Source of the DNA: Hydractinia symbiolongicarpus
Lineage: Eukaryota > Cnidaria > Hydrozoa > Anthoathecata > Hydractiniidae
Length of the DNA stretch: 64,000 bases
Reading direction: 5' to 3'
NCBI RefSeq assembly: GCF_029227915.1
Contig: NC_079879.1
Location: 10,106,001-10,170,000, forward strand
Of the stretch, positions 43,767 to 56,302 are shown one piece after another (the stretch's first letter is position 1; the number at the start of each line of letters is the position of its first letter). The notes beneath the pieces were generated by a model. The model was not told where the DNA came from. It worked only from the letters and a program-made list of their open reading frames with translations, and did no database searches. The translations under genes were made by a program, and so were the position numbers.

Positions 43767-44109
43767 TTTGACTAATACCTCAAATTATTTTGCAAAAACA
43801 TCCATTTGTATAGCCTGGTGTTTAATTTTAAAAGTTATTTATCGAATACTGATGCTATCTGTCATAAATAATTCTTCTAGTTTCTCATTTCTTTTATGTG
43901 TTTCTGGAGTTTATATGTCATGTTTTATCAAATTTTTAAACTTCCATCTTATTCTTTTATTTTTAAGTGATGTGGTTCACACCAATGAGATAAATCAGCT
44001 TTAGCGATATTGAAACGCTTGGTGATTTTCTCGTTGGATTTATCAACGCCCAGATCCACAGGAGAACAATAATCTTTTATCTCACTGATATTAAGCACAC
44101 ATTAAAGCA

Positions 44110-44240
44110 TCTCCACTAGGCGAAATATATTTTGCACGATCTTGATTGGAACACTGTTCTAGTTTTAAACGGACAAATTTTCCGACAACCAATTAAAATG
44201 CGTTAAATCATTCGACTCAAAATATTTCGCGTAGTGGAGA
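44110..44240. mobile_element. Small fold-back MITE
   Basis: The left end TCTCCACTAGGCGAAATAT is mirrored by the right end ATATTTCGCGTAGTGGAGA, with one base and a two-base gap different. The 131-bp element has no coding capacity. Confidence 0.55.
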
Positions 44241-44888
44241 CGAACATTTAACGGACGTATCGCAGCAATTTTCGGAAACGTTTCAAAGTTTCTTACAGCC
44301 GAGTGTATGCAAATTTTTTTAACTGTAGATGTAATTTATTACAATTCGACTGTATCATAAAATTGTGTAATTTATTCTTGATAGATGGACTTTTTTTTAT
44401 TTCAAAGTATCCATTGAACAACGAATTGAGATGGTAATAACCACACTAGGGTAGCCTGCTTGTTGACCAGTTACTGCGCCCCTACCATTGTCCACCTTTT
44501 TACCTATGCATGAGGTGCTAACGAAAAACAAACAAAGTTATCGGTCAGTGCAAGGCGGTAGAATGGACTGTTATCGTTAACACCCATCTCGAGGTTAATG
44601 CGTTAAATTGAATTCAATAACTATTTGAAATTTGTTTGAATGAAACACAAACTATCACATTTTGCTATAATTTTTTTATTTTTTTTGACATATGTTTTTG
44701 ACAGATCTCTTTCTTGACAGATCTCTTTCTTGACATAACTTATTAAAATAGAGGAGGCAGGGATCTTTCACGGTACTATATTCAGCAATTTTCGTGGATA
44801 TAAAAAGTGTATAAAATTCTATCTGCTTGTGCACCCACTCTTTTAGTTAGATTTTTTCCACCCGCCTGGATGGCTTATAAACAGCGAA

Positions 44889-45118
44889 TAGCGAATAACA
44901 TTCTTTGTTCTTCCAAGGAGGTTTCGAAATCAGAAAACACAAAACGCTGACCATATAAACTTGCTTATATAACAATGGTAAGCTCAAGCTTGTATGTGCA
45001 TTTTTGCGGTGATTGATGAGGACAATGCTTTTAGCGAATAACATTCTTTGTTCTTCCAAGGAGGTTTCGAAATCAGAAAACACAAAACGCTGACCATATA
45101 AACTTGCTTATATAACAA
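44889..45118. repeat. 87-bp direct repeat, offset 143 bp
   Basis: 44889-44975 and 45032-45118 appear identical. Both begin TAGCGAATAACATTC and end TTGCTTATATAACAA, with 56 bases of different sequence between them. On the minus strand both copies read as a short open frame, without recognisable function. Confidence 0.9.
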
Positions 45119-45564
45119 GTATGTTACTAACCCTCGTTGTTCCCTGCAAATTCCACGCCATTTTAAAATCATCATAAAATTCAACCCTGGGGACCAGGGT
45201 GTTTTGTTGCGCATCCTTTTTTTATATATAAAAAAATTGAATTTGAAAAAAGAATGAGAAGAGAGATTGAAAATAATGCGCTTACCCTTTTAATGTTGCT
45301 TGATTATTATTTAAGCTTGTATTTATATTATTTTAATTTTTTTTTATCTTTATAAAACAGAAAACATCTGTCAACGCGGTAAAAACCTTTATTTTAGCGA
45401 AACGAGAAGATGGACTTATCCTATTATTTCATATTTTTGAAAAAAAGTTGCAAAGAAACATTAGATAACATTTCCCTTTAAATAATCCAGAAGCAGAAAT
45501 ATTTATTTTAGCGAATGGAGTTACAGACTGGAGTTACAAATAGAATTTCTACATAATATCCGTT

Positions 45565-47240
45565 ATGCCCAATTTCCTGGACTTGTCTTTTGAAAGGAAA
45601 AAGCAAAAAAGGGATTTCTCGTCAGCTGTGAACGCATTGACGATAAAAGATGAAAGGAATGTGTTTACAGGTACGTTATTCAGTTAGCCATATTTTAAAG
45701 TTTATCCAAATTGAATCATTTAAGGCCTACTTCCTCCGCCTAATGTGAACATATCCACACGTCGCCGATAGATATCAGTATTTTTCTATGAACCGAACAG
45801 TCTACCCGACCTGTAAAACGCCAAATTCCTTGAAACTTCGCTGACCGTTTTAATTAAGTATTAACTCCACCGCCTCTTCCATATTTAAGACATATTTCGA
45901 AAAATTGCTCTTTCCTCCCACTTTACTATTTTGAATGTTTTACAAATTCGCCATCTTGATTTTTGTTTCGCTTAGTTTACCATGACAATGTGAAAAGGAA
46001 CTACCTTAAAGTGAAAAGTCGTAGGCGAGTTTTAAAAAGAAAAATGGCTGACTACCTCAATTCGTTTACTGTTCATGGTTTGACGAAGATGGTGACAGGG
46101 AACCGCATAGAAAGGTTGATTTGGTCAACCGTTGTTGTATCAGCTCTTGTAGTGGCAGTGTATCTAAGCCAAGGCTACGTCAGGAAGTATCTGGCTCATG
46201 ATATCTACTTAGATGCGCATTCCGTCATAGATGAAAGAGCTTACCATCCAACTGTATCGCTCTGTTTGGGTGGGTTTCTTGAAATCTATAAAAGCTTCTA
46301 CTGCGGTCACCCCTTTTTGATGCATCCGAATTTTGATGACTCTTGTACAGAGAAGGAGTTTAAAAGTCCTTTACCGCATACAAACAAATCTGATGCGCTT
46401 TGGAGCAATGGAATATTTCATGTTACAGATTGTTTTGCAAATATCAACTGCGCGTCAGCTCAATTTTTCAAATCCATTGAAAATACAAAAGGAGCATGCA
46501 TCTCTTGGAATTGGAACAAAACGTTGTTTCAAATATATGACAAAGCGTCTATCGAATTTGAGATTGAAAACGAGATCTTGACAAAATTCAAAAAGTCAAA
46601 CATCTACGTCATTGTTCACGATCATAAGTTGTTCGGGGAGTTTTTGAATCCACAGATTGAAATCATCCCTGGTCAAACTTACTATATGCAAGTTCGTAAA
46701 TCTATCACAAAACGACTACCTTTGCCATTTCCGTCAAATTGCACAAAAGAGAGTTGGAACGATGCGTTTCCTGGTGGTTACATAAGACGCACGTGCATTA
46801 TCATGGATTTTGACATTAAAACTTACAAAAGGTGTGGCGGTATAAGAGACATGTCAGCCATGTTTATTCCGCAAAGTATCAAGGATGAATATAAACAAAA
46901 CAAGTCAATATTCAACATGACGTTGTGTTTTACTGAAGATAGCATTGAGAATAGCAAATCAGATTGCCCAGTACCTTGCAAAGAAATTAAGTATGACGTC
47001 ACCTCCTTTGTCATTCCATTACCGAAACGCGAGCACAGTGCTACCTCGCTGTACTCGATTCAAATTGGCTATCAAACACCAGATTCGTACGAAGTTGTGG
47101 AAGAAAAAGAAATCTACCCATGGGATAAATTAGTTTGTGAATTTGGTGGCTTACTAGGGCTAGTAATTGGCGCTTCTGTGTTATCATTGGTGGAAATATT
47201 TATTTATTTTATGCTGTTTGTACTAAAAAGTTGTTCATGA
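45565..47240 (+). CDS. DEG/ENaC/ASIC-family cation channel subunit, 2 exons
   Basis: Exons 45565-45670 and 45976-47240 join in phase (ACA G|TT), giving 456 aa, a little short for the family (usually 500-650). Family members are trimeric, often sodium-selective channels gated by protons, peptides or mechanical force. Visible marks are the N-terminal His-Gly gating motif (FTVHG, residues 69-70), TM1 (about 79-99) and a cysteine-bearing extracellular domain with several NxS/T sites. The pre-TM2 segment WDKLVCEFGGLLGLVIG leads to the GAS selectivity filter (434-436) and TM2, and the cytoplasmic tail after it is only a few residues. The extracellular loop is compact and lacks some vertebrate ASIC insertions. 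Exon 1 is chosen by phase and ATG; further upstream exons cannot be excluded. Cnidarian relatives include peptide-gated HyNaCs; ligand unknown. Confidence 0.9.
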
Positions 47241-47313
47241 CTCATCGCAGATGCATTTTGTGCATTTAAATTGATAAAAGGAAAAGAGAAGATTTGAAAA
47301 TTATTGGTTTTAG

Positions 47314-47319
47314 AATAAA
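47314..47319 (+). promoter_or_regulatory. Candidate polyadenylation signal for the DEG/ENaC gene
   Basis: AATAAA occurs 74 bases after the stop codon. Confidence 0.45.
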
Positions 47320-49000
47320 ATATAAATGTAGCTCACATTTGTTTTTATTTCGCTAGATGATGTCAACAGCTGATGTTTTTCCCTCAAGCAAGATATTATG
47401 AAAAAATTGTTACAAAATGTTATTTATTATGAGAAATGTCTGCGGAAAGAAATGTGCTCTGTATGTCTCAGATTATCCAAAAATTACGCAAAAATATTTT
47501 AACACTATTTGCAAAAATAACTCTTCGCGACAAATTATTTTTTCCTGCCAATCACGAAAGGAAATGATGGATGTTCATCCTATATTGTTTTGGTGTGTTT
47601 TTTTTTCTAAAAAAATAAATAAATAAAATATCTATAAACATTAAAAGGGATGAAACATGGAAAATGAATCAAAATTTAAAATTGGTTGATCTACAAAATT
47701 AGTTTTTTCTCCTAATAAAGCATGTTCACTGAAAAATCTCACTGTGAGATCTCGCTGATGGAATTAAATATTTAATTCTAACAGTAAGATTAATTTGATA
47801 TTTCTTTTGTTTTCTCTAATCTCTTCTTCCATCATGAAATCTATTGATATTGCACAATGAACCTTGTTACCGTGCAAAGATAAAAAGATCAAATCAAGTG
47901 GGGGCCAAACCTTCGTTTTTTTGCTTATCGTGTTAATTCTCCATCCAATCAGCCTACTGATCGGATGGCGACACTGTAGTTACATGTTTTGAGAATAATA
48001 TTGGGACCACAATAAGAGTTATTTTTCCAGTTTTCAAGCTGGCGCGAAGCATCAACTTGCCAATACTTCACAGGGGGGAGGATAAAAAAGTTTGTATCTA
48101 ACCAAATAAATTATTCTAAGATCCTAAATCCTATGTCGTTGCTAACATTGACATGTAAACTATTACAAATTCTAATGATCTAAAGCTAATAAGAAATGGT
48201 ATATTATTATCTATGGGACGGACTTTAAAAATGCAGTTTTATGGCAACTTTTTTGGACACTTAATTGGACGTTAATGCTACGGACAAATAAAATCACAAT
48301 TTTTATCAGTGTCTTTAGTTAACAGAACTGTTTAGTTAACACAACTTGAAACGCTGATCAAAATAGTGTATAGGGTCATGTGTTTTCGACAAACGGATAA
48401 AACCTTTTCGATTTTTGTGATGATGTCATTCATCCATCCACTTCAAAATAGATGGGTTGCTCAAGCGTTGGGTAACTGACTTGGTTAAGGTATAAAAGAA
48501 AAATTGTTTCAATAATTAATATTGAAGAAAGAATTATCTTTTATGCCTTTTATATTTATATATTCTTGTCAGTAAAATTTATAAAAACTTAATGAGTAAT
48601 AAAAAAGAGACTGCGCGCTTATTTTTATTATAATTACACAAATAACATGCATGTTCAATTTATACTTGTGCAAAAAAATATTACTTAAACGCTGAAACAC
48701 TGCTTTTCATGTCTTTTTTGTCCTGCTATTTTTTATTTCTATTTATCGTTCTGCTGAATTATCTTACAAATATTTGGTTTAAAAACAAGAATTCATACTT
48801 CAGAAGTAAACATAAAATGCAAAATACAAAAATGTTAATTACCCAAGTGACAGCGTGGAATGGAAGACTTTGTGGTGACTATCTGTCAAACTTGGATGGA
48901 CAAATGATGTTATAATCAGTAGGTGAATAACACCAAAGGATGCGTACAATATTTTTCCTCTTTCATTTTAGTACGACGGTAACATGCGTGCACAAAAAGC
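47320..49000. other. Gene-free stretch
   Basis: Nothing with recognisable homology was seen on either strand; a short open frame at 48709-48915 has a hydrophobic start but no family signature. Confidence 0.4.
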
Positions 49001-50331
49001 TTAAAGCACGCAGGCAATGGTAAAGAAATGTATGTACGCAAATTGACATATCATTAGAAAGCGATTGTCGCAGATTATTTCATTGACAAGTGTCATTTTG
49101 TTTTTAATGTTTGCAATGCCATAAGGTAGTTGAAAAATAACCGCAGTAGCAAGAAATCCGTATGGTAGTTGAATTATAAAAATCCAGATATATGGAAAAG
49201 ATTTTTTTGTGGCGGAATTTGCTATTGTTTTGCTGCGGAATATGGTTTTTGAAATTATTTTAGATAACATGAAGAGAATTAACTTTCTACGTGCAGTTAG
49301 TGTTATTACGCAAAACGTGTTAAATATGTGCTCAAATGAAGAAAAAGGTGCCAGAAATAGAATAAAATGGATCGCCAATTGTGTTATTGATATGTAACAA
49401 TTTGCTGAACGAAAAACTTGGGTATGCTTCATAAATAAAATGAGGAATAATAGGCTGTCGATTGCACCTAACGTCATTGAGCCAAACAAAATAGGCTACA
49501 TTACCATTCTTAGCAATGTACTTTTTTGGTATAAAGAAGGCATAACATTTGTTTATATTTGATTCTGTATTGGGCGGGCAGCTTTTGCACATTTCGTTAC
49601 ACTTTTCTAGCTGAAAATACCTTTCCTTACACGCCACATATATCTAACAACACTTTTTATTTACATGAATTGGCTCATGTCCTTCCAAACAAGCTTCCTG
49701 ATATTTTGAAGTTGAAGCTGTTTTCCTATACCCTGCTCAAATACCTTTTCTCGATTTTAGAAATACGAACGATCTTGTGGAATGTTGTCACTGATGCGAC
49801 TGAAGTAAATCTAACTGTTTGATTGATCTGATTGATTTATAGAAACGCCTATTTCTGCTGAGTTTATTGAAGAAGGTGATAGCTGCACATGGTGTTTTTG
49901 CATTTAATTAGGTTTTGAGAGATACTTCCTAATTATTGCCCCTAACTTTAGTTGGAATAACATTGACATAATGTCCTCCAGTATTGCATTGGTTTGTGGT
50001 TTTACCTTTTCTATTAAGGAATCTAAATACGTTTTGTTACGGCCCTGTAACGTTATAGTATTGGCAAACCCAGTCCATTTCGCTATACTGGTTTCTTTTA
50101 ACAAACCTTTTTAGTCCTCAAAAGTCTTCCTTTCTACACGTAGCATTCCTTGCAGCACGAAATGATTAATTGATTTGATAATATGTAGTGGTAGATTTGC
50201 AGTCGCCGGACTTGCCAACAAAGTTTTATTTTATACTGAGTACTTTCTGCTAAATGAAAGAAGCCAAAGCATAACGTCAGCCAAAGTATAACAAAATCAA
50301 TGTGCGTATAACCTTTAAGCCTTCTTATCAT
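49001..50331 (-). pseudogene. Probable decayed class C GPCR (metabotropic glutamate-receptor-like)
   Basis: Several minus-strand blocks line up in the order expected for the C-terminal half of a class C receptor. A hydrophobic start lies at 50331. A Cys-rich block (about 49560-49625) has CNEMCKSCPPNTESNINKC, resembling the cysteine-rich linker. In a different frame, 49001-49504 has a helix LGAIDSLLFLILFMKHTQVF followed by SANCYISITQLAIHFILF, ARRKLILFML then SKIISKTIF, and a later helix IWIFIIQLPYGFLATAVI. The spacing resembles TM1 to TM4 of mGluR-type receptors, including the Lys/Thr-rich first intracellular loop region. The frame changes between the Cys-rich and membrane parts, and TM5-7 are not seen, so it is either broken or split by introns I cannot place. 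Confidence 0.35.
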
Positions 50332-51806
50332 AGCTTCGTTGGTGGCCGCATGTAAATATAATCAATTTTAAGAATTGTTTTTGCCCTGATTGGGTAATCC
50401 AAAGTATTGAATAAATAACGGAAAGCAATCCTATAAACCTTACGTCATTCATTTATGATGTTGGCAAACACTATAATTTAATCTTATTGCATATATTAAA
50501 CATTGCAATGGTTTATACAGGCTGAAAACGTATCCTATCCACTGTGCAAAGCTATCATCACAATTCACCTGTTACTGGTTTTATTATTTGTAAAAACAAG
50601 TGTTCGAGGATCTGAAATGCACCTTTCAAAGAACGGTTGAAAGATATTATAGATATTTAAATTAACTGTTTTTTTATGAATTCGTCAACCCGTTGATTCC
50701 GAACCCGACGGGTTGTCCCGCACAATTTAAGTCCCACTATACTGGCTGGAGTTGACGTCGCTTATCATCCCCTTTCTTCCAATTTATTTGGCTTCAAAGT
50801 TATAAGTGTAATGCAATGGCTCCGAATATCTAGCAGGAGACGTTTAGTGCAGGAGTGATTGACATCATGTACCCATTAAATTATTTAAAAAATAACTTTC
50901 CTGCAACAGCAGTTCAATTAAAAACACAGGGTAGGTACAGTCTAATATAACCTGGAAAACTCAACATTTACTATTTTGCGGAATAAGTTCTCCTAAAACA
51001 AAACTATTCCCTTCTACCCTGCTATCGTAAAAAACTTTTTTTTTTCGTACTAGTTTGTTATTCCTGCTGTTTCTATTAAAACCTTCTAATCGTTAAAATT
51101 TAGTCCTTAAAAAAATAAGTCCCGCAAAGCCTTTTTTCTGTATTAACTTTGCATAAAAATATATCAGTTGAATTTTGACGAATCAATTAGCTGCCCGTAT
51201 AAACGATTTTATTAAAAGTTCAAATTAAGACAAACTCTGTTTACCAGGAAAGTAAAATCCAAGTCTTTTTTCTTTTTAATCATAATATTATTCTACCAGT
51301 GTCTGATGACTAAAAAGAATAGCCTGTTAAATAGAGCTTGTAAATAGATAAATATATTTTTTGTGCAAAATGCTTAAAAAGTTCATAGCTACTTTAATTC
51401 CAAAAAGAAAACTTAAAAACATTAAAATCCCTAGGGAGATAAATATTATAACATGATTTCAAAGGGATCTATTGTAAATTTTCTTAACAGATGGTTAAAA
51501 AAATTTAAGACTGCAAACTAAAACAATGTTTTAACCTAAAATGTGGTTACGTATAGAATATTTGTCTCTCAATTTTTTTTATTTGTATTAGTTATATCCA
51601 ATTCGCGCGAAGTAAAGAAAATTTGGAAACGCAGTCAGAAAGAAGGAAATACCATCTTTAGCGCAATATTTGTTATACCTCTGTTTTTCAATTAACATTG
51701 TTTAAATACAGAACTGGAAATAGCAGATCGATTGTTTTCTTTGCATTCATTTATCTCAAGAAATTTAGCTAGCTACGAAGCTAATTGAAGGTTATAGTGT
51801 AAAAAA
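50332..51806. other. Gene-free stretch upstream of the first GPCR
   Basis: No coding homology or repeat structure was recognised. A GC-richer patch lies near 50680-50760. Confidence 0.4.
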
Positions 51807-52643
51807 ATGAATTTACTATTAATAAAGACAGTTGCAGCTATATTGCCGATAGCAATTCATATAATAGGTTTGATTTCGTTGTATTATGCCAAAACTTACC
51901 AAATCGAACCCAACACGTATATACTTCTAGTAAATTTAAGTTTATCAGAGCTGGCTATCGTGGCTTCACAATTGAGCAGACACATCTTGCAGCTATGTCA
52001 TGCTGATTCGGTTTATGTGTACTATCTGGCAGTGATTGAGTTTCTTGGAGCTTCTGTTCTTTACCTGCTTTTTATGATTGTACTAACTGTTGACCGATAC
52101 TTAAGGATACACTTTAACATAAGGTATCAAATAAAGTTTACGAGACGGCGTACAAAACACTTCATGTTAACAATTTGGTTACTTGTTTTCATTGGAACTG
52201 CGTTATTTATGGCTATACACAAAGCAAACGAAAATAGTTTGATGAGGATATGTTATTTATACTTATATCCGACTGCTGATGTAATATTTCTTGTTGCAGC
52301 TATTTACACGTATTTTTTCGCGTTAAAGAAGATGAGACATAATAAGATATTGGCACCTCCAATGAGGTGCCAAAACTGGCGAAGCGTGAAAGAAATTAAA
52401 GTGAAACAATATAAAGGATTGCTGGCCGTGACATTGATCATTTCAACCTTCCTTGTATTTATTGTTTCCATGGATCAAATGATCTTTTACTCAATCCTTC
52501 TTGACATCAACTTGTCCATATACTTAGAGACATATATGTTTGTTTCTTACAACATTGGATTCTCCACTGATGTTTTTATCTATATTTTCGTAGTGCCAGC
52601 TGTGAAGAGGGCATTCAGAAAGAAAATATTGCGCAGAACGTGA
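51807..52643 (+). CDS. Class A-like orphan GPCR, copy 1 of a tandem family
   Basis: Single exon, 278 aa, seven hydrophobic segments with almost no N- or C-terminal tails. TM2 carries NLSLSEL (the family Asp replaced by Glu). TM3 ends in a classical DRY (VDRYLRIHFNIRY). The cysteines in LCHADS and RICYLY could form the usual extracellular disulfide. TM6 lacks the CWxP motif (VFIVSMDQMIFY). TM7 has STDVFIY where NPxxY is expected, and ends VVPAVKRAFRKKI as a short helix-8-like basic tail. It probably couples to G proteins through DRY but is divergent and I cannot name a ligand. The paralogue at 57774 is very similar over the whole length, and a third lies at 63083. Confidence 0.85.
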   Translation: MNLLLIKTVAAILPIAIHIIGLISLYYAKTYQIEPNTYILLVNLSLSELAIVASQLSRHILQLCHADSVYVYYLAVIEFLGASVLYLLFMIVLTVDRYLRIHFNIRYQIKFTRRRTKHFMLTIWLLVFIGTALFMAIHKANENSLMRICYLYLYPTADVIFLVAAIYTYFFALKKMRHNKILAPPMRCQNWRSVKEIKVKQYKGLLAVTLIISTFLVFIVSMDQMIFYSILLDINLSIYLETYMFVSYNIGFSTDVFIYIFVVPAVKRAFRKKILRRT

Positions 52644-54022
52644 GGCAGGTTTTTGAATTTGTTTGAGTTATTGTTGCAGTAATCAGATTGTATTTGTGGG
52701 CAATTTACGATGAAAAATTCAATTCGTCTACAAAACATTATAGCATGTTACAAAGAAAAAAGACTGTTGATATATCAAGACATTAAAAGTAGTCCTAAAA
52801 TCCATTGTGATGCTGACGAACCACGATTTAGTAATATGTCAAACACAATATGCAATAATAAAGACATTATGTGAGCAACTGGCAACTACTTTACTTTAGG
52901 TAAAAGAGAATTTGTTCAGAAACTTAGCAAATGATAACGTTTAACATTGGGTCACCCAGCTAGCTATTCAAAGCCATTGCAGTGCACTTAGAACTTTGAA
53001 GCAAAATAAATTGGAAAAAGGGGGGAAAAACATCGACTCAAGCCAAGATAACTAGTGGAACTATATTTATGCAAATTGTCCAAGGTGGGACAACATACCC
53101 GTTTCTGAATAAACGGATTAGCGATGTTATAAAAATTAAATAATTTGAATATATAATTTTCGACAGACTTAATTTAGCGGATTTGGTTAAACCTATCAAA
53201 TCCACTTAGTTGCATTCCTGCGAAATTTAACCTTCCTAAATAACATACTGGTATCAAATATATTTTTTTCTTTTAGGAGAAGGGGCTTAACTAGGCAGTA
53301 AAATTGCATGGCGTTAAAAAATTAATTAGCGATGATAAAAATTTGCCGATATCAGCAATTTTGTTTTGACGTCATCATCTTTATAAAAAAACACGTGTTT
53401 TTGCTGCTCCTTATTGAGTCAATTGATTTGGTTTGCACCAGTTTGCTAAATAGTTTTTATGTTATCACCCTTATACTTTTTAGGACAAAAAAGAAGAATT
53501 AAAAAATGCTCAAAAAGTCGTTGCTCAAAATATATTTTTCTGGGACCACATTCACCAACTCTCAAGATAAGATTTGAAAAAGAATTTCATAACAAAGTTG
53601 CTTTAAAAAAGAATATTATGTCACTCAATTTTAGCCATGTTAGAACAGTATCTTAGGAGTTAAAATAAAAAGGTGAGTTGGTGGACGTAATACTTAGTGC
53701 TATCGATTCTTCCTTTAAGCTGTCCTGTCCATCGCAAAGTATAAGTATCGCACTGAGCTTTTTAATGTAAAATTATTAAGAAACTCAAACAAGATCTAAA
53801 CATCTATGTTGGTCCTTTGAAGACGTCTTAATTCTTCAGTAAATAGTAGAGAATTCAGAGTTTTTTTATAACAAGAGTAAATAAGTCTACTTTGAGCTGT
53901 CTTATATTTTATTGTTGTTCTACTTTTCGCGACTGATCTGACAATCTAGCAATGGTTCACGTTTTACTGTTTCAGCTGACAAGAAATGACTTCGGCCAAT
54001 AGATAACATACAAAGCTATATA
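52644..54022. other. Gene-free stretch after GPCR copy 1
   Basis: Contains a candidate polyadenylation signal AATAAA at 52857-52862, 214 bases after the stop. No other feature was recognised. Confidence 0.4.
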
Positions 54023-54899
54023 GTCTAGGAGCTACCAACGGATCTTTTCATGTCATTTTCCTCAGAAGGTTTGATAGACTCAATCTATTGTTTTTAGGTC
54101 AGTATTTAAACTTGCTTTGTCAGGCGGAGTTTTTAGGGTTCCTCTAGGTTCCAGAGACCAAAATATATCACTCAAAAAGACCCTAATTTCATGTCATAAG
54201 CTTCATGGTTAAAATTTTGTATGCAAGTAGAATTATTTTCTGTGATAACAAAAACACAAAATCTAACATAAAATTTGGGTTCCTAGGCCGTGTCAGACCA
54301 CTAACAAAGCACTACAAAAAGGGCTTGTTTTTATGTCATGAGCCTCATGCCTGAAATTTTTCAAGTGAGTAGTACTAAAGCCTACGAACACAAAAAACAC
54401 AAGTGTAACATCTAATAGGATTCCAAGTCCAAGTCAGACCCCCACAAATGTTATTTAAAAAAGTAAAAAATATGAATTGCTCAGCCTTCTTAGTTATCCA
54501 AATTATGATTATTATATTTTTTGTTGTGTTGCATGTTTGAATTTCAAATTTTCTTCTTTTTCTTTAATGTCTAGACAGTTTTTTTTTCGGTCTAGGAAAT
54601 GTATTAATTGTATGTTTTTTTACTTCATTCCTTCTCTGTCTAATTTTGCTCACTACATTTTTTCAACTGACTGAGCAAATGTGAAAAAAGATTTGCTGAG
54701 AACTTGACGAAGAAAAGAAAATAGATAGTAAGAAAATAGTTATGAAAATAGTTTTAAAGAGGCTTTCCATTAATTTCAGTTTTCAGGTTGTATGATAAAT
54801 CTTTTTTTAATCTTAACTTCAAGTAACCCTGATGATGCAAGTTAATGATGAACAAAATCTTTGTAAGCCTTTCTTCAAATTCTCTTTATTAGTCCATTA

Positions 54900-56302
54900 G
54901 TGAAATGTTATCAAATCACGGGTGCTGAGCAGAAAAGACCTGGCAATTGGTTACAAGCTTTGAGGAAAGATCAACTTTAGGAAGCCCTAGTAGAATTCCT
55001 CACTAGCTACTGGAATGATAATTTTACTTGTGGCAATATTGGATAAAAAGAAATTGTTTGTCAACTGTGGCGATGTGTGTTATTCCTTTACTGCTGAAGA
55101 AGGTAAAATGATCAAAGGAATAGAACAGGATTATTTGTGCACGCACGAGGAAGCTGATTCAAGAATGATCTTTCATTTGAAAAAAGCTTACCTCACCAGT
55201 TAACGTGGTGATACGCACTGTAGATAAAGCTGTGCTGATCATAGCTCTTGGATGCATGCATCTTATGAGTATTGGTACAAAGGTTTGGTTGGACGTGGAG
55301 CTGTTCACAAAGAATAACCTAAAGTATATCAGCATAAACTAAATATTTCAGAATGTGGCGAATCACTCTGCAAAGCACTACTAGGTTTTCATGCTTTAAC
55401 TGGATGTATATCATCCAAGTCACCAATTCTAGAAAGTAATTCTTGTGCAGCAATGCTTTTTTCAAGTAATTTAAGAGGACGTATCCTGGATTACACAGCT
55501 TCTTTCAACTGCAAAGGAAAGATATGTCCTCTTAAATTACCTGAAAAAAGCATTGCTGCACAAGAATTACTTTCTAGAATTGGTGACTTGGATGATATTT
55601 CTAATATTGATATTCAAGTAATTGAATCTTTTGTGTGTTCCATTTATGGAAAACAGACATTCATGTCTGAGGATGAAGCTCGCTTGGACATGTTTCTGAA
55701 AAAATACAAACCAAAAGGGAAAACGAATCATTAATACATCATATGAAGAAGTTGAATGTAAGTACCTTACCTCCATGTTCCAAAGTGCTATTAGAAAAGA
55801 TAAGAAGAACAAGTTACGTCACCAGTCTCTGGCAAAGCTGTGTGTTAGCTGATGCTTCACTTGATGATCCATTATCGTTCGGTTGGGTGATGCATAGTAA
55901 AAGCTATCAATTAAAGTGGCTTGATGGAAATGTGGCTCCCAAAATCGTTGATGTTGTGAAACATGAACTAGATATAGAAAACTTTTCTATATGTCATAAT
56001 TGAAATTATAAAGCAGTTGTCATGTTGTGATGAAATATAAGCGAAATCTGTTTGTATCAAGCTGTCGGTATTTTCCTGTAACTGGATTACAATCATTTCA
56101 AAGTACATCATTTCAGTTCGATGACGAAGAGCAAGAGGATGCTTACGACAGTGATGATGAACACGATGAGGATGAAATGGATTTTTTGAGCAGTGCTGAC
56201 GAATGTAATTATCTTGATGTTACTACTTTCATCCAGTTTTTGAACCACGTTATGGACAAACAACGTTTTTTTCACTTTGCTACAACGTCTATACAACATT
56301 AA
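54900..56302 (+). pseudogene. Relic of an element-borne gene with PIN/FEN1-like nuclease motifs
   Basis: Several frames are needed to follow it. In order: RPGNWLQALRKDQL (about 54940), KLFVNCGDVCYSF, then HEEADSRMIFH (about 55150), VVIRTVDKAVLIIALG (about 55205-55255) and, after a frameshift near 55330, LLGFHALTGCISS (about 55380). The motif order E-A-(D/E), (T/S)xDxD, then LxGCD resembles the metal-binding core of XPG/FEN1-type PIN nucleases. Here the second acidic motif is DKA and the third lacks its Asp, so this copy should be inactive. A 66-bp inverted duplication interrupts the next part. The open blocks 55527-55734, 55743-56003 (PPCSKVLLEKIRRTSYV) and an acidic tail 56027-56302 follow. 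The family link to PIN nucleases is inference. Confidence 0.5.
55415..55591. repeat. Near-perfect 66-bp inverted duplication with 45-bp spacer
   Basis: Arms 55415-55480 and 55526-55591 are reverse complements with one mismatch (CAAGTAATT versus CAGGTAATT). The right arm carries the sense coding sequence of the relic (AAQELLSRIGDLDD); the left arm is an antisense copy of it. Confidence 0.95.

Larger units (their letters stand above)
43767..45564. other. Intergenic region between RPGR and the DEG/ENaC gene
   Basis: No gene was recognised. It contains a fold-back MITE (44110-44240), a doubled AGATCTCTTTCTTGAC word (about 44703-44735) and an 87-bp direct repeat (44889-45118). Confidence 0.45.
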
